From NCBI GenBank assembly GCA_044238845.1, contig JBIICN010000008.1, forward strand, positions 1-64,000: 64,000 bases of DNA, read 5' to 3'. This stretch comes from UBA4416 sp044238845 (GTDB lineage Bacteria > Bacteroidota > Bacteroidia > B-17B0 > Aurantibacillaceae). Both the position numbers and the translations under genes were made by a program. This document shows, piece after piece, positions 17,459-24,550 of the stretch (positions are counted from its first letter, which is position 1; every line of letters begins with the position of its first letter). A model generated the notes under the pieces. That model had not been told where the DNA came from, did no database searches, and saw only the letters and a list, made by a program, of their open reading frames with translations.

Positions 17459-18478
17459 TCACTTCTTTAAAATTTCTTTTTTGTAAACAGGCAATAAACT
17501 TAAAAACTCCTTTACAGTTGTTTCTAAATTAGAAATCGTACCTCTGCCACCAGCAGCGTTAATATGTCCGCCGCCATTAAAGTGTTTACGAGCAAATTGG
17601 TTCACATCAAACTTACCTTTGCTTCGGAAAGATATTTTGATTTTGCCTTCACCTTCACTAAAAAATGCACAAAATGTAATTCCTTTAATTGAGAATGGGT
17701 AGTTAACGATTCCTTCTGTATCTCCTTTTTGGTTATTAAACCTCTTTAATTCAGCTTCCGACAAAGCCATGTAGGCAGTTTGTAATTCTGGAATCACTAC
17801 CATTTTTTCGGTTAAGCAATAGCCTAATAATTTTACTCGGCTTTCGCTGTAAGTATCATAAATAGCGCTATGAATATCACTTGGATGTAAACCTGTTGCT
17901 AATAAATCGGCTAAGATTAAATGGGTTTTTGGAGTCACACTGTCAAACCTAAACGAACCTGTATCCGTCATAATACCAGTATATAAACAGGCGGCAATGC
18001 TTTTATCTATCAATTTTTTACCACCTAAACCAACAATAAATTCATAAACTAGTTCGCAGGTTGAACACGCTTTTACATCATGAAACATGAGTGTTGCATA
18101 AGTATCTGGTTGTTGGTGATGATCAATTAAAACTTTTTTTGCAGTAGAGTTTTGTAATAATTCTCCTAAGCCTTCTAAGCGCGAATAGTTATTAAAATCC
18201 AATGTAAATATTAAATCGCTTTTTGCAATAATGTTAGCTGCTTTTTTTTGGTTTTTGCTAAATTCTACTACTTTTTTGTTTCCAGGTAACCATTGTAAAA
18301 ATTCAGGATAATCGTTAGGTGTAATAACCGTTACGTTCTTTTCAACTTTTACTAAATAATTATAAAGAGCCAAAGAAGAGCCCATCGCATCTCCATCAGG
18401 ATTATAGTGAGTTACAATAACGATATTGTTTGATTTTTTTAATAAGGCTTTGAATTTTGGAAATGAGTCTTTTTGCAT
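17459..18478 (-). CDS. nrnA: NrnA-like DHH/DHHA1 phosphoesterase (nano-RNase / pAp phosphatase)
   Basis: Degrades very short oligoribonucleotides and dephosphorylates 3',5'-pAp with Mn. Visible motifs are VTHYNPDGDAMGSSLAL (metal-binding Asp residues), LDFNNYSRLEGLG, LIDHHQQPD (the DHH motif) and TDTGSFRFDS, then a DHHA1 domain ending FNGGGHINAAGG. At 339 residues it matches Bacteroidota NrnA. It is divergent from ndk across a gap filled mostly by a repeat element. Confidence 0.93.
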   Translation of the reverse strand: MQKDSFPKFKALLKKSNNIVIVTHYNPDGDAMGSSLALYNYLVKVEKNVTVITPNDYPEFLQWLPGNKKVVEFSKNQKKAANIIAKSDLIFTLDFNNYSRLEGLGELLQNSTAKKVLIDHHQQPDTYATLMFHDVKACSTCELVYEFIVGLGGKKLIDKSIAACLYTGIMTDTGSFRFDSVTPKTHLILADLLATGLHPSDIHSAIYDTYSESRVKLLGYCLTEKMVVIPELQTAYMALSEAELKRFNNQKGDTEGIVNYPFSIKGITFCAFFSEGEGKIKISFRSKGKFDVNQFARKHFNGGGHINAAGGRGTISNLETTVKEFLSLLPVYKKEILKK

Positions 18479-18541
18479 GATGATTATTTGATAGGCACAA
18501 ATTTAGTTTTTTTAATTGAGTTACTAGGTTATACATTATAA

Positions 18542-18680
18542 ATTGGAACACAGATAACGTGGGTAAAGCAGATATTCATAGATGAAAAAATATCGAAAAG
18601 ATTATATTGATACCATATAATTTAAAATAATACAAAAAATCAGTGCAAATCAGCTATATCTGTTAAATCCGTGTTCCAAT
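18542..18680. repeat. Dispersed terminal-inverted-repeat element, copy 3
   Basis: Perfect 10-bp inverted ends ATTGGAACAC (18542-18551) and GTGTTCCAAT (18671-18680), the cleanest of the four copies. The interior keeps the family pattern AAATCAGTGCAAATCAGC and TTAAATCCGT on its right side. It ends 20 bases before the -33 region of the ndk promoter. Confidence 0.88.
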
Positions 18681-18699
18681 AAATAGATTAAATTGACTA

Positions 18700-18729
18700 T
18701 TTGATATAAACACAATAATTGTATCTTTG
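18700..18729 (+). promoter_or_regulatory. Promoter of ndk (Bacteroidota -33/-7 type)
   Basis: TTTG at 18700-18703 and TATCTTTG at 18722-18729 with an 18-bp spacer match the Bacteroidota consensus TTTG / TAnnTTTG. The start codon is 19 bases beyond the -7 box, leaving a short leader. Confidence 0.8.
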
Positions 18730-18747
18730 CAGCCTAAAAAAAATATA

Positions 18748-19167
18748 ATGGCAGGAAATATCACATTTACAATGATTAAGCCCGATGCAGTTGAGGCTAA
18801 CAACATCGGACCAATTTTAGCTAAAATTAACCAATCTGGTTTTAAAATTGTAGCTATGAAATACATGAAATTAAGCGCTGAAACAGCTGGTAAATTTTAT
18901 GAAGTTCACAAAGAGCGTCCTTTTTACGGAGAATTAGTAAGTTATATGAGCAGCGGACCAATTGTTGCAGCAGTTTTAGAAAAAGCAAATGCCGTAGCAG
19001 AGTACAGAACTTTAATTGGAGCAACTGATCCAACTAAAGCAGACGAAGGAACAATTCGTAAACTATTTGCTAAGTCAATTGCAGCTAATGCAGTTCACGG
19101 TTCTGATAGCGATGAAAACGCTAACATCGAAGCAAATTTCTTTTTCTCTCAAATCGAGCGTTTCTAA
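18748..19167 (+). CDS. ndk: Nucleoside diphosphate kinase
   Basis: Transfers the gamma phosphate of ATP to nucleoside diphosphates through a phospho-His. Motifs: TFTMIKPDAVEA at the N-terminus, KERPFYGELVSYM, and NAVHGSDSDENANIE with the active-site His. The frame opens at a TTG at 18727, inside the promoter; the ATG at 18748 (MAGNITFTM) gives the normal 139-residue protein. Confidence 0.97.
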   Translation: MAGNITFTMIKPDAVEANNIGPILAKINQSGFKIVAMKYMKLSAETAGKFYEVHKERPFYGELVSYMSSGPIVAAVLEKANAVAEYRTLIGATDPTKADEGTIRKLFAKSIAANAVHGSDSDENANIEANFFFSQIERF

Positions 19168-19188
19168 TTTATTAGAGACATATAATTT

Positions 19189-19218
19189 AAAAGGCTGTTC
19201 ATTGGAGCAGCCTTTTTT
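19189..19218 (+). terminator. Terminator after ndk
   Basis: Stem AAAGGCTGTTC (19190-19200) / GAGCAGCCTTT (19205-19215), one G-U pair, loop ATTG, then a T run. Confidence 0.9.
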
Positions 19219-19220
19219 AT

Positions 19221-19275
19221 GTCAGGCTGAGCGGAGTCGAAGCCTGATAAAATTCTTAGACTCCGTTCAGAATGG
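19221..19275. repeat. GAGCGGAGTC cruciform repeat
   Basis: Two nested inverted repeats: CAGGCT / AGCCTG (19223-19228 with 19241-19246), and CTGAGCGGAGTC (19228-19239) with GACTCCGTTCAG (19259-19270), 11 of 12 paired. It follows the ndk terminator directly. A degenerate relative lies near 42268. I recall similar GCGGAGTCGAAG palindromes between genes in many Bacteroidota genomes. Confidence 0.7.
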
Positions 19276-19309
19276 AGTTGCAAGTAGCGAAAAATAATTA
19301 TCTTTAATC

Positions 19310-20293
19310 ATGCAATTTCATTTAGGATTTCAACCCGCAGTTAGTCAGCATAAAATAACGCATCAAGATGGAGTGTTGTTTTTTGGCTCGTGTTTTAGCG
19401 AACACATGGCTAATAGAATGCTTGATTTGAAATTTAAAATTCATACTAATCCATTTGGCATCGTATTTAACCCAAAGAGTATTGTTACATCATTGTATCG
19501 AATAATTCATAAATGGTATTTTAAAGAAGAAGATGTTTTTGAAAAAGAAGGAGTATGGTATTCTTTAGAAGCTCATAGTTCAATTTATTCAACTTCTAAA
19601 AATGAATTATTAGAAACGTTAAATCACTTGATTGATTTATGGAATCAAGAACTTCATAAAGCTAATTATTTATTTGTGACACTTGGTTCTGCTTTTGCAT
19701 ACCAGCACAAACAACAAGAAAAAATAGTGGCTAATTGTCATAAATTACCTCAAGCTTTATTTGAAAAAATGTTATTAGAAAATCATGAAATTATAATAGA
19801 TTTTCAAGGATTAATAGAAGATGTAAAATCCATTAATCCTCATTTAAAATGGATGTTTACGGTTTCTCCAGTGAAACATTTACGCGATGGAGTAGTAGAG
19901 AATAATTTGAGTAAAGCCATTTTAATTCAATCAGTTCATCAATTAGTGAAACAGAACACTCATTGCTTTTATTTTCCAGCTTATGAATTAGTCAATGATG
20001 ATTTGCGTGATTATCGTTTTTTTGAATCAGATATGGCACATCCAAATACTCAAGCCATCAATTATGTTTGGAAAAAGTTTTCGGAGGTTTATTTTAATGA
20101 GGTAACGAATACCATCAATGAACGAGTATTGCAAATTCATCAAGCCTATCATCATCGGTTGTTTAATAAAACGACCGAAACTTCACTAAAGTTTAAAAAC
20201 AATTTCCTACAGAAGTGTGTTACTTTACAATCTGAGTATAATTATTTAGATTTGAGTAAAGAACTTAAATATTTTAATTTAGAGGAAGATTAA
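19310..20293 (+). CDS. GSCFA domain protein
   Basis: 327 residues. The family name motif is present as GSCFSEHMANRM near residue 26, where the Ser would be the nucleophile of an SGNH-hydrolase-like fold. VTLGSAFAYQ, FTVSPVKHLRDGV and YFPAYELVNDDLRDYRFFESDMAHP are further typical blocks; the last carries the DxxH-like pair of SGNH enzymes. No signal peptide is seen, so it is probably cytoplasmic. The natural substrate of the family is not established. The next gene starts one base after its stop, so the two are co-transcribed. Confidence 0.88.
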   Translation: MQFHLGFQPAVSQHKITHQDGVLFFGSCFSEHMANRMLDLKFKIHTNPFGIVFNPKSIVTSLYRIIHKWYFKEEDVFEKEGVWYSLEAHSSIYSTSKNELLETLNHLIDLWNQELHKANYLFVTLGSAFAYQHKQQEKIVANCHKLPQALFEKMLLENHEIIIDFQGLIEDVKSINPHLKWMFTVSPVKHLRDGVVENNLSKAILIQSVHQLVKQNTHCFYFPAYELVNDDLRDYRFFESDMAHPNTQAINYVWKKFSEVYFNEVTNTINERVLQIHQAYHHRLFNKTTETSLKFKNNFLQKCVTLQSEYNYLDLSKELKYFNLEED

Positions 20294-20806
20294 ATGAAAA
20301 AAACGATACTCATATTATCAATTATTAGTTCATTAATTATCCTTATAACAGCATGTAAGTTCGATAATGTTGAAGGACGTTTTGAAACAGATATATTTAA
20401 TAAAGCCAAATCTACAGATGGTTATGTTTGGTTTAAATACTCAAATGTGTCTTTGCAGAGGAGTTCGGGTAGCGGACATACACAGCCTTTGTTAAAAACA
20501 AGGTATAACAATGTTGCTGCAGGACAACTTGATTCAATTGGAAGGATAAAAGTTGGTGCTTCTTTTCCCGAAGAATCTATGATCGTGAAAGAATTATTAG
20601 GTAGTAATGGAAACCTGGAGCTTTATGCTGTTTTGTATAAAAATTCCAAGCATCCAAGTGCCGATGCAAAAGGTTGGGTGTGGGGTTATTATAATCAAGA
20701 TGGAACAGCTAATATTTCCTCAACTCTCAAAGGAAAAGAATGTATTGGCTGTCATTCTCAGTCTGGTAATCAAGAGTATATGTTAATGAATAAATACTAC
20801 CCTTAA
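20294..20806 (+). CDS. Cytochrome P460-like haem lipoprotein
   Basis: 170 residues. The lipobox LITAC puts the lipidated Cys at residue 21. A single c-type haem site CIGCHSQ lies at about residues 150-156, near the C-terminus, as in the cytochrome P460 family. ASFPEESMIVKELL, YAVLYKN and AKGWVWGYYNQDG correspond to typical P460 segments. It should be a periplasmic haem protein; P460 relatives oxidise hydroxylamine or handle NO, but that activity is only an inference here. Its ATG abuts the GSCFA stop, and its own stop overlaps the probable start of the HAD gene. Confidence 0.75.
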   Translation: MKKTILILSIISSLIILITACKFDNVEGRFETDIFNKAKSTDGYVWFKYSNVSLQRSSGSGHTQPLLKTRYNNVAAGQLDSIGRIKVGASFPEESMIVKELLGSNGNLELYAVLYKNSKHPSADAKGWVWGYYNQDGTANISSTLKGKECIGCHSQSGNQEYMLMNKYYP

Positions 20807-21501
20807 TAAAAAACATAAGGCACATATTTTTTGATTTAGATAACACCCTTTGGGATTTTGAAAGAAACTCCCGTGAAGCCTTGCTGCATTTGTTTAATGA
20901 ACATAAAATTGGTGAGTATTGTGATACGGATTTCGAAAAATTTATTGAAATTTATGAAGCCATTAATCATGAATTATGGCATTTATATAGCTTAAAGCAA
21001 ACAACCAAAGAGGAATTAAGGTATCAACGATTTCATAAAGCTTTTTTACATTTTAAGTATGATAATTTAGAGTTAGCGCACCATTGGGCAGATGATTACC
21101 TAAAAATATCTCCATACAAAACGCATTTAATTGATGGAGCAATGGATGTGTTAGTGTATTTAAAAGAGAAATACCAATTACATATTATCACTAATGGATT
21201 TAAGGAGGTTCAGCATATTAAATTAGATTACAGCAATTTAAAACCCTTTTTTGAGCATGTGATTATTTCCGAAGAACACGGATTTAATAAACCTGATATT
21301 AAAATTTTTGATTTAGCACAAGATCTTACCGATGCTCAGAAGCATGAATGCTTGATGATTGGCGATAATTATGATGCCGATATTTTAGGAGCTTTAAATG
21401 CGCAATGGAAAGCTGTATTTTTATCAGAAAAGCCAATGAAAAATATAGATAGAAACTACAATCAAATAAAACGATTGTTAGAATTAAAAGAAATGTTATA
21501 G
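20806..21501 (+). CDS. HAD-family YjjG-type nucleotidase with non-canonical start
   Basis: Haloacid-dehalogenase hydrolase of the pyrimidine 5'-nucleotidase YjjG type. Motif I FFDLDNTLWDFE, motif II IITNGF, motif III Lys in HGFNKPDIKIF and motif IV MIGDNYDADILGA are all present. The first ATG/GTG/TTG in frame is the TTG at 20881, which would cut off motif I and its nucleophile Asp. The frame is open back to 20794, and an ATA at 20806 gives (M)KNIRHIFFDLDNT, the expected N-terminus. I therefore set the start at ATA, overlapping the last base of the upstream stop. It could reflect translational coupling, a decayed ATG or a sequence error. Confidence 0.8.
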   Translation: MKNIRHIFFDLDNTLWDFERNSREALLHLFNEHKIGEYCDTDFEKFIEIYEAINHELWHLYSLKQTTKEELRYQRFHKAFLHFKYDNLELAHHWADDYLKISPYKTHLIDGAMDVLVYLKEKYQLHIITNGFKEVQHIKLDYSNLKPFFEHVIISEEHGFNKPDIKIFDLAQDLTDAQKHECLMIGDNYDADILGALNAQWKAVFLSEKPMKNIDRNYNQIKRLLELKEML

Positions 21502-21506
21502 AGAAA

Positions 21507-22448
21507 TTATGGCTTGGCTAACCAATTTTCTATTTCAGTTTGATCAAGCATTAAGTAATTTACTCGATTTTCAACAACGGAGTTATTTACCAAATAAATA
21601 GAAGGTAATTCGAGTCCACCTAAGTAAATAAAGCTTTTCCCATTTAACACACAGTAATCTATATTTCTTGCTTTGGTATCCTCAAAGAAAGCTTGAAGTT
21701 TATCATAATCTCCGTTTAAGATTAAGTACATTGAAATATTAGGATTCTTTTCTTTCATCAAACGCATTTTTTTTGCAGCAATGCGGCAATGCGGGCAAGT
21801 TAAACTCATAAATGAAATAATATGTTTGCCTTTACTTAAAGTAGTTGGAGCTTTATGAATTTTAGCATACTTATAAACGCTATCTAATTCTAATTTATAG
21901 TGATCTTCTTTTTTTGTTAAATACGTTTCTGAATAGCTAAAATCAACATAGTTTAAAATATGTGGCAAAGCAAAGGAGACAAGAAATAAGACTGCAAATA
22001 ACCATTGACCTACTTTTTTGAAATTAAAACCTTCGTAATATTTATTTATAAAATAACAAACTACTAACATCACAGCATTTTTTATCAATGCTTGCAAAGG
22101 AGTCATAACAATAGCATTCCCAAAGCAACCACAGTTTCCGTTATTACCACTACTCATCATTATAATAATTAAATAAGCAGAAAAAAAGATGAGAGAAGCA
22201 ACAGTTAACTTAATACTAAAACGGCGGATATATAAGCCAAAAATTAATAAAAACCCTATTAAAAATTCTAATCCAATCATAAATCGAGCAATAAAAGGAG
22301 CAAGACGCCACCCTCCAATTCCTAAATCAACAAAGGTGTATTCAAATGGCTCAATAGGATATAATTTAGTGTAGCCACTAAATAAAAATACCAAGCCCAT
22401 TATTGAGCAAATAAAAAAGAAAAATAGTTTAATAAACAAAGGCTTCAT
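21507..22448 (-). CDS. DoxX/MauE-like membrane protein fused to a thioredoxin-fold domain
   Basis: Four N-terminal membrane helices (residues about 6-150) of the MauE/DoxX type contain a conserved GNCGCFG loop, which fits a quinone- or thiol-linked electron conduit. The C-terminal half (about 195-313) is a thioredoxin-like domain with SLTCPHCRIAAKK as redox centre and LPSIYLVNN as the cis-proline strand. The arrangement suggests a self-contained periplasmic thiol oxidoreductase like the MauE/MauD pair. The frame opens with GTG at 22457; the ATG at 22448 is preferred. Confidence 0.85.
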   Translation of the reverse strand: MKPLFIKLFFFFICSIMGLVFLFSGYTKLYPIEPFEYTFVDLGIGGWRLAPFIARFMIGLEFLIGFLLIFGLYIRRFSIKLTVASLIFFSAYLIIIMMSSGNNGNCGCFGNAIVMTPLQALIKNAVMLVVCYFINKYYEGFNFKKVGQWLFAVLFLVSFALPHILNYVDFSYSETYLTKKEDHYKLELDSVYKYAKIHKAPTTLSKGKHIISFMSLTCPHCRIAAKKMRLMKEKNPNISMYLILNGDYDKLQAFFEDTKARNIDYCVLNGKSFIYLGGLELPSIYLVNNSVVENRVNYLMLDQTEIENWLAKP

Positions 22449-22494
22449 AATACGCACACGAATTTACCAATTATTTGATTGTTAACTTAAGTTC

Positions 22495-22520
22495 AAAAAA
22501 AAAAGCTACCAAATGGTAGC
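22495..22520 (-). terminator. Terminator downstream of the first small lipoprotein gene
   Basis: Stem GCTACCA / TGGTAGC (22505-22511 with 22514-22520) followed on the minus strand by a long U run (22495-22504). Confidence 0.8.
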
Positions 22521-22545
22521 CCTTTTTAACATTATTAAGCATTTA

Positions 22546-22845
22546 CTATTTTAATTCACAATCTCTTTTTGTAACAATAGTTTGCGTATCTCCATTAGTA
22601 ATATCAGTAAATACTTGCGTGTTTTCGTTTGACACACAATTAGTTTGAGCAGTTTTTTTTGTCACTTTTGTCATTACTGTTTTGTTTTCAGTAGATGAAA
22701 ATGGGCCAGGATTAACATATCCAACTCCACCGGCAACTCCAGAAGAAGAGGTAATATTAGTAGCGCAAGTACACGTTCTGTCTTTTTTGCAAGAAATTAA
22801 AGATACTGAAACAAAGGCGATTGTTATTAGAGTTATTTTTTTCAT
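22546..22845 (-). CDS. Small cysteine-rich lipoprotein
   Basis: 99 residues. A signal peptide with lipobox SLISC is followed at once by KKDRTCTC. After lipidation the mature part has four more Cys (CTC, NC, DC), probably disulfide-bonded in the periplasm. No known domain. It shares the lipobox-KKDxxCxC beginning with the next gene upstream, so the two are likely paralogues. It has its own terminator. Confidence 0.8.
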   Translation of the reverse strand: MKKITLITIAFVSVSLISCKKDRTCTCATNITSSSGVAGGVGYVNPGPFSSTENKTVMTKVTKKTAQTNCVSNENTQVFTDITNGDTQTIVTKRDCELK

Positions 22846-22912
22846 TTGATATTTGGATTTTTAATGATTTAAAAATTTTCATTAAAATAATAATTTTTGG
22901 TCGATTTTTCTC

Positions 22913-22950
22913 AAAAAAAAAGCTGTTATCATCGATAACAGCTTTTTTTA
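22913..22950 (-). terminator. Terminator downstream of the second small lipoprotein gene
   Basis: Perfect 10-bp stem AGCTGTTATC (22921-22930) / GATAACAGCT (22934-22943) with A and T runs on both sides. Confidence 0.9.
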
Positions 22951-22963
22951 TAATTAAAGTAAA

Positions 22964-23176
22964 TTATTTTACTTTAGCTTCGCAAGAACCACCTGCAGCA
23001 ATCCAGAGAGATCCAACTGATTCACAAGATGCTTTTGCATCTTTCTTTTTAATTTTACCTAAATCGTAAGTAGTTGTAGTTCCACCAGAAGCTGTACAAA
23101 CACAATTGTAATCTTTTTTGCAAGAAGCAAATGATGCAGCGATAACAACTGCTGCTAATAAAGTAATTTTTTTCAT
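22964..23176 (-). CDS. Tiny cysteine-containing lipoprotein
   Basis: The frame opens upstream, but the ATG at 23176 (MKKITLLAAVVIAASFASC) gives a clean lipoprotein signal with lipobox FASC and a mature part of about 51 residues. It starts CKKDYNCVC, has a KIKKKDAKASC middle and ends with a Cys near the terminus. Function unknown; the beginning matches the adjacent 99-residue lipoprotein. A TACCCA-N4-TGGGTA palindrome lies 55 bases upstream. Confidence 0.75.
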   Translation of the reverse strand: MKKITLLAAVVIAASFASCKKDYNCVCTASGGTTTTYDLGKIKKKDAKASCESVGSLWIAAGGSCEAKVK

Positions 23177-23230
23177 TTTTAAGTTTTTTAAAAGTTTACG
23201 CAAATTTATAAAGTTATTTTAATAAGTTAA

Positions 23231-23246
23231 TACCCAGTAGTGGGTA
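23231..23246. promoter_or_regulatory. NarL-like 7-2-7 palindrome upstream of the small lipoprotein
   Basis: TACCCAGTAGTGGGTA. The TACCCA-N4-TGGGTA geometry is the one bound by NarL/FixJ-type response regulators (consensus TACCCAT-TA-ATGGGTA). With the outer bases the arms extend to AATACCCA / TGGGTATT. It may control the tiny lipoprotein on the minus strand. Confidence 0.5.
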
Positions 23247-23321
23247 TTTATTGTATTTATAATGATTCTAAATAATGAAAATCGAAAATAATACAGATTT
23301 AATACCCTATTTTATTGACTT

Positions 23322-23338
23322 ATAGGTAAATTGCCTAT
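23322..23338 (-). terminator. Hairpin just past the miaE stop codon
   Basis: Arms ATAGGTAA (23322-23329) and TTGCCTAT (23331-23338), seven of eight paired, 14 bases past the gene end. No clear U run, so its role as a terminator is uncertain. Confidence 0.35.
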
Positions 23339-23352
23339 GAGTGAAACATCTG

Positions 23353-23940
23353 TTAACCATGAATAGTTTCTTTTTTACCATAGCTTTTTATTATTTCAGC
23401 TTCATAATTTAACCAATCTTGCCATCTTTTGTCAATATCTTCAACATGGCTGCCGTATTTTCGAGCAAAACCAATAAATAAGGTGTAATGGGTCGCTTCG
23501 CTAATCATTAATTCCCTATAAAATGATTTTAAATCATCGTCATTAATTTCTTCTGATAATAATTTAAAACGTTCACAGCTTCTTGCTTCAATCATAGCAC
23601 CAAATAATAATCGGTCAATCAATACAATTTCTTTTCTGTGGTCGCCTTTTCGCATAAATTTATAAAGGTCGCCCACATATTTGTCTTTGCGCTCGTATCC
23701 AAGTTTTAAACCTCTTTCTTGTATTTTTTGATGAACCATTTCAAAATGGCTGAGCTCTTCTTTCGCTAATTTTACCATTTCTTCTACTAAATCAGTATAA
23801 TATGGGAATGATATCATAATGGTTAATGCATTCGTAGCTGCTTTTTGCTCGCAATAAGCATGATCTGTTAAAATTTCTTCAATATTTGTTTCTACAATAT
23901 TTACCCAGCGAGGGTCTGTTTCTAATTTTAATCCTAACAT
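23353..23940 (-). CDS. miaE: tRNA-(ms2io6A37)-hydroxylase
   Basis: Non-haem diiron oxygenase that hydroxylates the isopentenyl group of ms2i6A at tRNA position 37. Ferritin-like ligand motifs are seen: DHAYCEQKAA with the first Glu, AKEELSHFEMVH (ExxH), GAMIEARSCERF and ISEATHYTLFIGFA (ExxH). The frame opens further upstream with TTG, but the ATG at 23940 (MLGLKLETDPRWV) is the family start and lies 21 bases past a good -7 box. The substrate base requires MiaA and MiaB, neither of which is in this window. Confidence 0.92.
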   Translation of the reverse strand: MLGLKLETDPRWVNIVETNIEEILTDHAYCEQKAATNALTIMISFPYYTDLVEEMVKLAKEELSHFEMVHQKIQERGLKLGYERKDKYVGDLYKFMRKGDHRKEIVLIDRLLFGAMIEARSCERFKLLSEEINDDDLKSFYRELMISEATHYTLFIGFARKYGSHVEDIDKRWQDWLNYEAEIIKSYGKKETIHG

Positions 23941-23961
23941 GAAATTGAGTTTAATATATTG

Positions 23962-23969
23962 CAAAGGTA
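23962..23969 (-). promoter_or_regulatory. -7 promoter box of miaE
   Basis: Minus-strand TACCTTTG matches TAnnTTTG and lies 21 bases before the miaE ATG. A clear -33 TTTG was not identified. Confidence 0.55.
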
Positions 23970-24036
23970 GGAAGTTTTTATTCTACTTCTAAAATCATAC
24001 TTTTAAAAACGTACTTCGTACTTCTAACTTTGCTTC

Positions 24037-24486
24037 TTAATCTCTTAACTTATCCAAAAGCTCATTTAAAGTATGAACTTCTTCGTTTGATAATGATTTG
24101 AGCATTTGTTTTGATAAGTCGTCTATGTAATCTAATGATTTCAATAGTTCTAATCCTTTGGTTGTAATAATAACATTTACACTTCTTCTGTCGTTAGGAC
24201 ATTCATTTCTTTCTAGTAGCTTTTTTGTATAGAGTTTATCAACAATTCTAGATGTATCGCTCATTTTATCAAGCATACGTTCTTTTATAAGTTTGATGCT
24301 GCAAGGATTTGGGTGTTGCCCCCTTAAAATACGAAGGACATTGTATTGCTGCAAGGTTATATCAGAGTCTTTAAATAAAGAATTTTGTTGAGCTGTTAGC
24401 CAATTAGTGGTGTAAATTAAATTAAGCATTAATTTTTGTTGAATGCTTTTGAATTTTTTTTGCTGTATTTCGTCCTCTAATTTCAA
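24037..24486 (-). CDS. MarR-family transcriptional regulator
   Basis: 149 residues, winged helix. The recognition region is CSIKLIKERMLDKMSDTSRIVDKL and the wing is LERNECPNDRRSVNVIITTKG, with the conserved DRR. LIYTTNWLTAQQ at the N-terminus forms the dimer helix. The start codon is TTG; no in-frame ATG gives a full N-terminal helix. It lies downstream of yceI on the same strand, past a terminator, and the palindrome in front of yceI is a good candidate for its operator. MarR proteins usually release DNA on binding small phenolic or oxidised ligands. Confidence 0.9.
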   Translation of the reverse strand: MKLEDEIQQKKFKSIQQKLMLNLIYTTNWLTAQQNSLFKDSDITLQQYNVLRILRGQHPNPCSIKLIKERMLDKMSDTSRIVDKLYTKKLLERNECPNDRRSVNVIITTKGLELLKSLDYIDDLSKQMLKSLSNEEVHTLNELLDKLRD

Positions 24487-24500
24487 AATGCTTTTGTATA

Positions 24501-24534
24501 AAAAAAGTCCCTAGTTTTTGCTAGGGACTAAGTT
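24501..24534 (-). terminator. Terminator between yceI and marR
   Basis: Perfect 9-bp stem AGTCCCTAG (24506-24514) / CTAGGGACT (24521-24529), followed on the minus strand by six U. Some read-through into marR is possible. Confidence 0.88.
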
Positions 24535-24550
24535 AACTATTTTAATAGGA

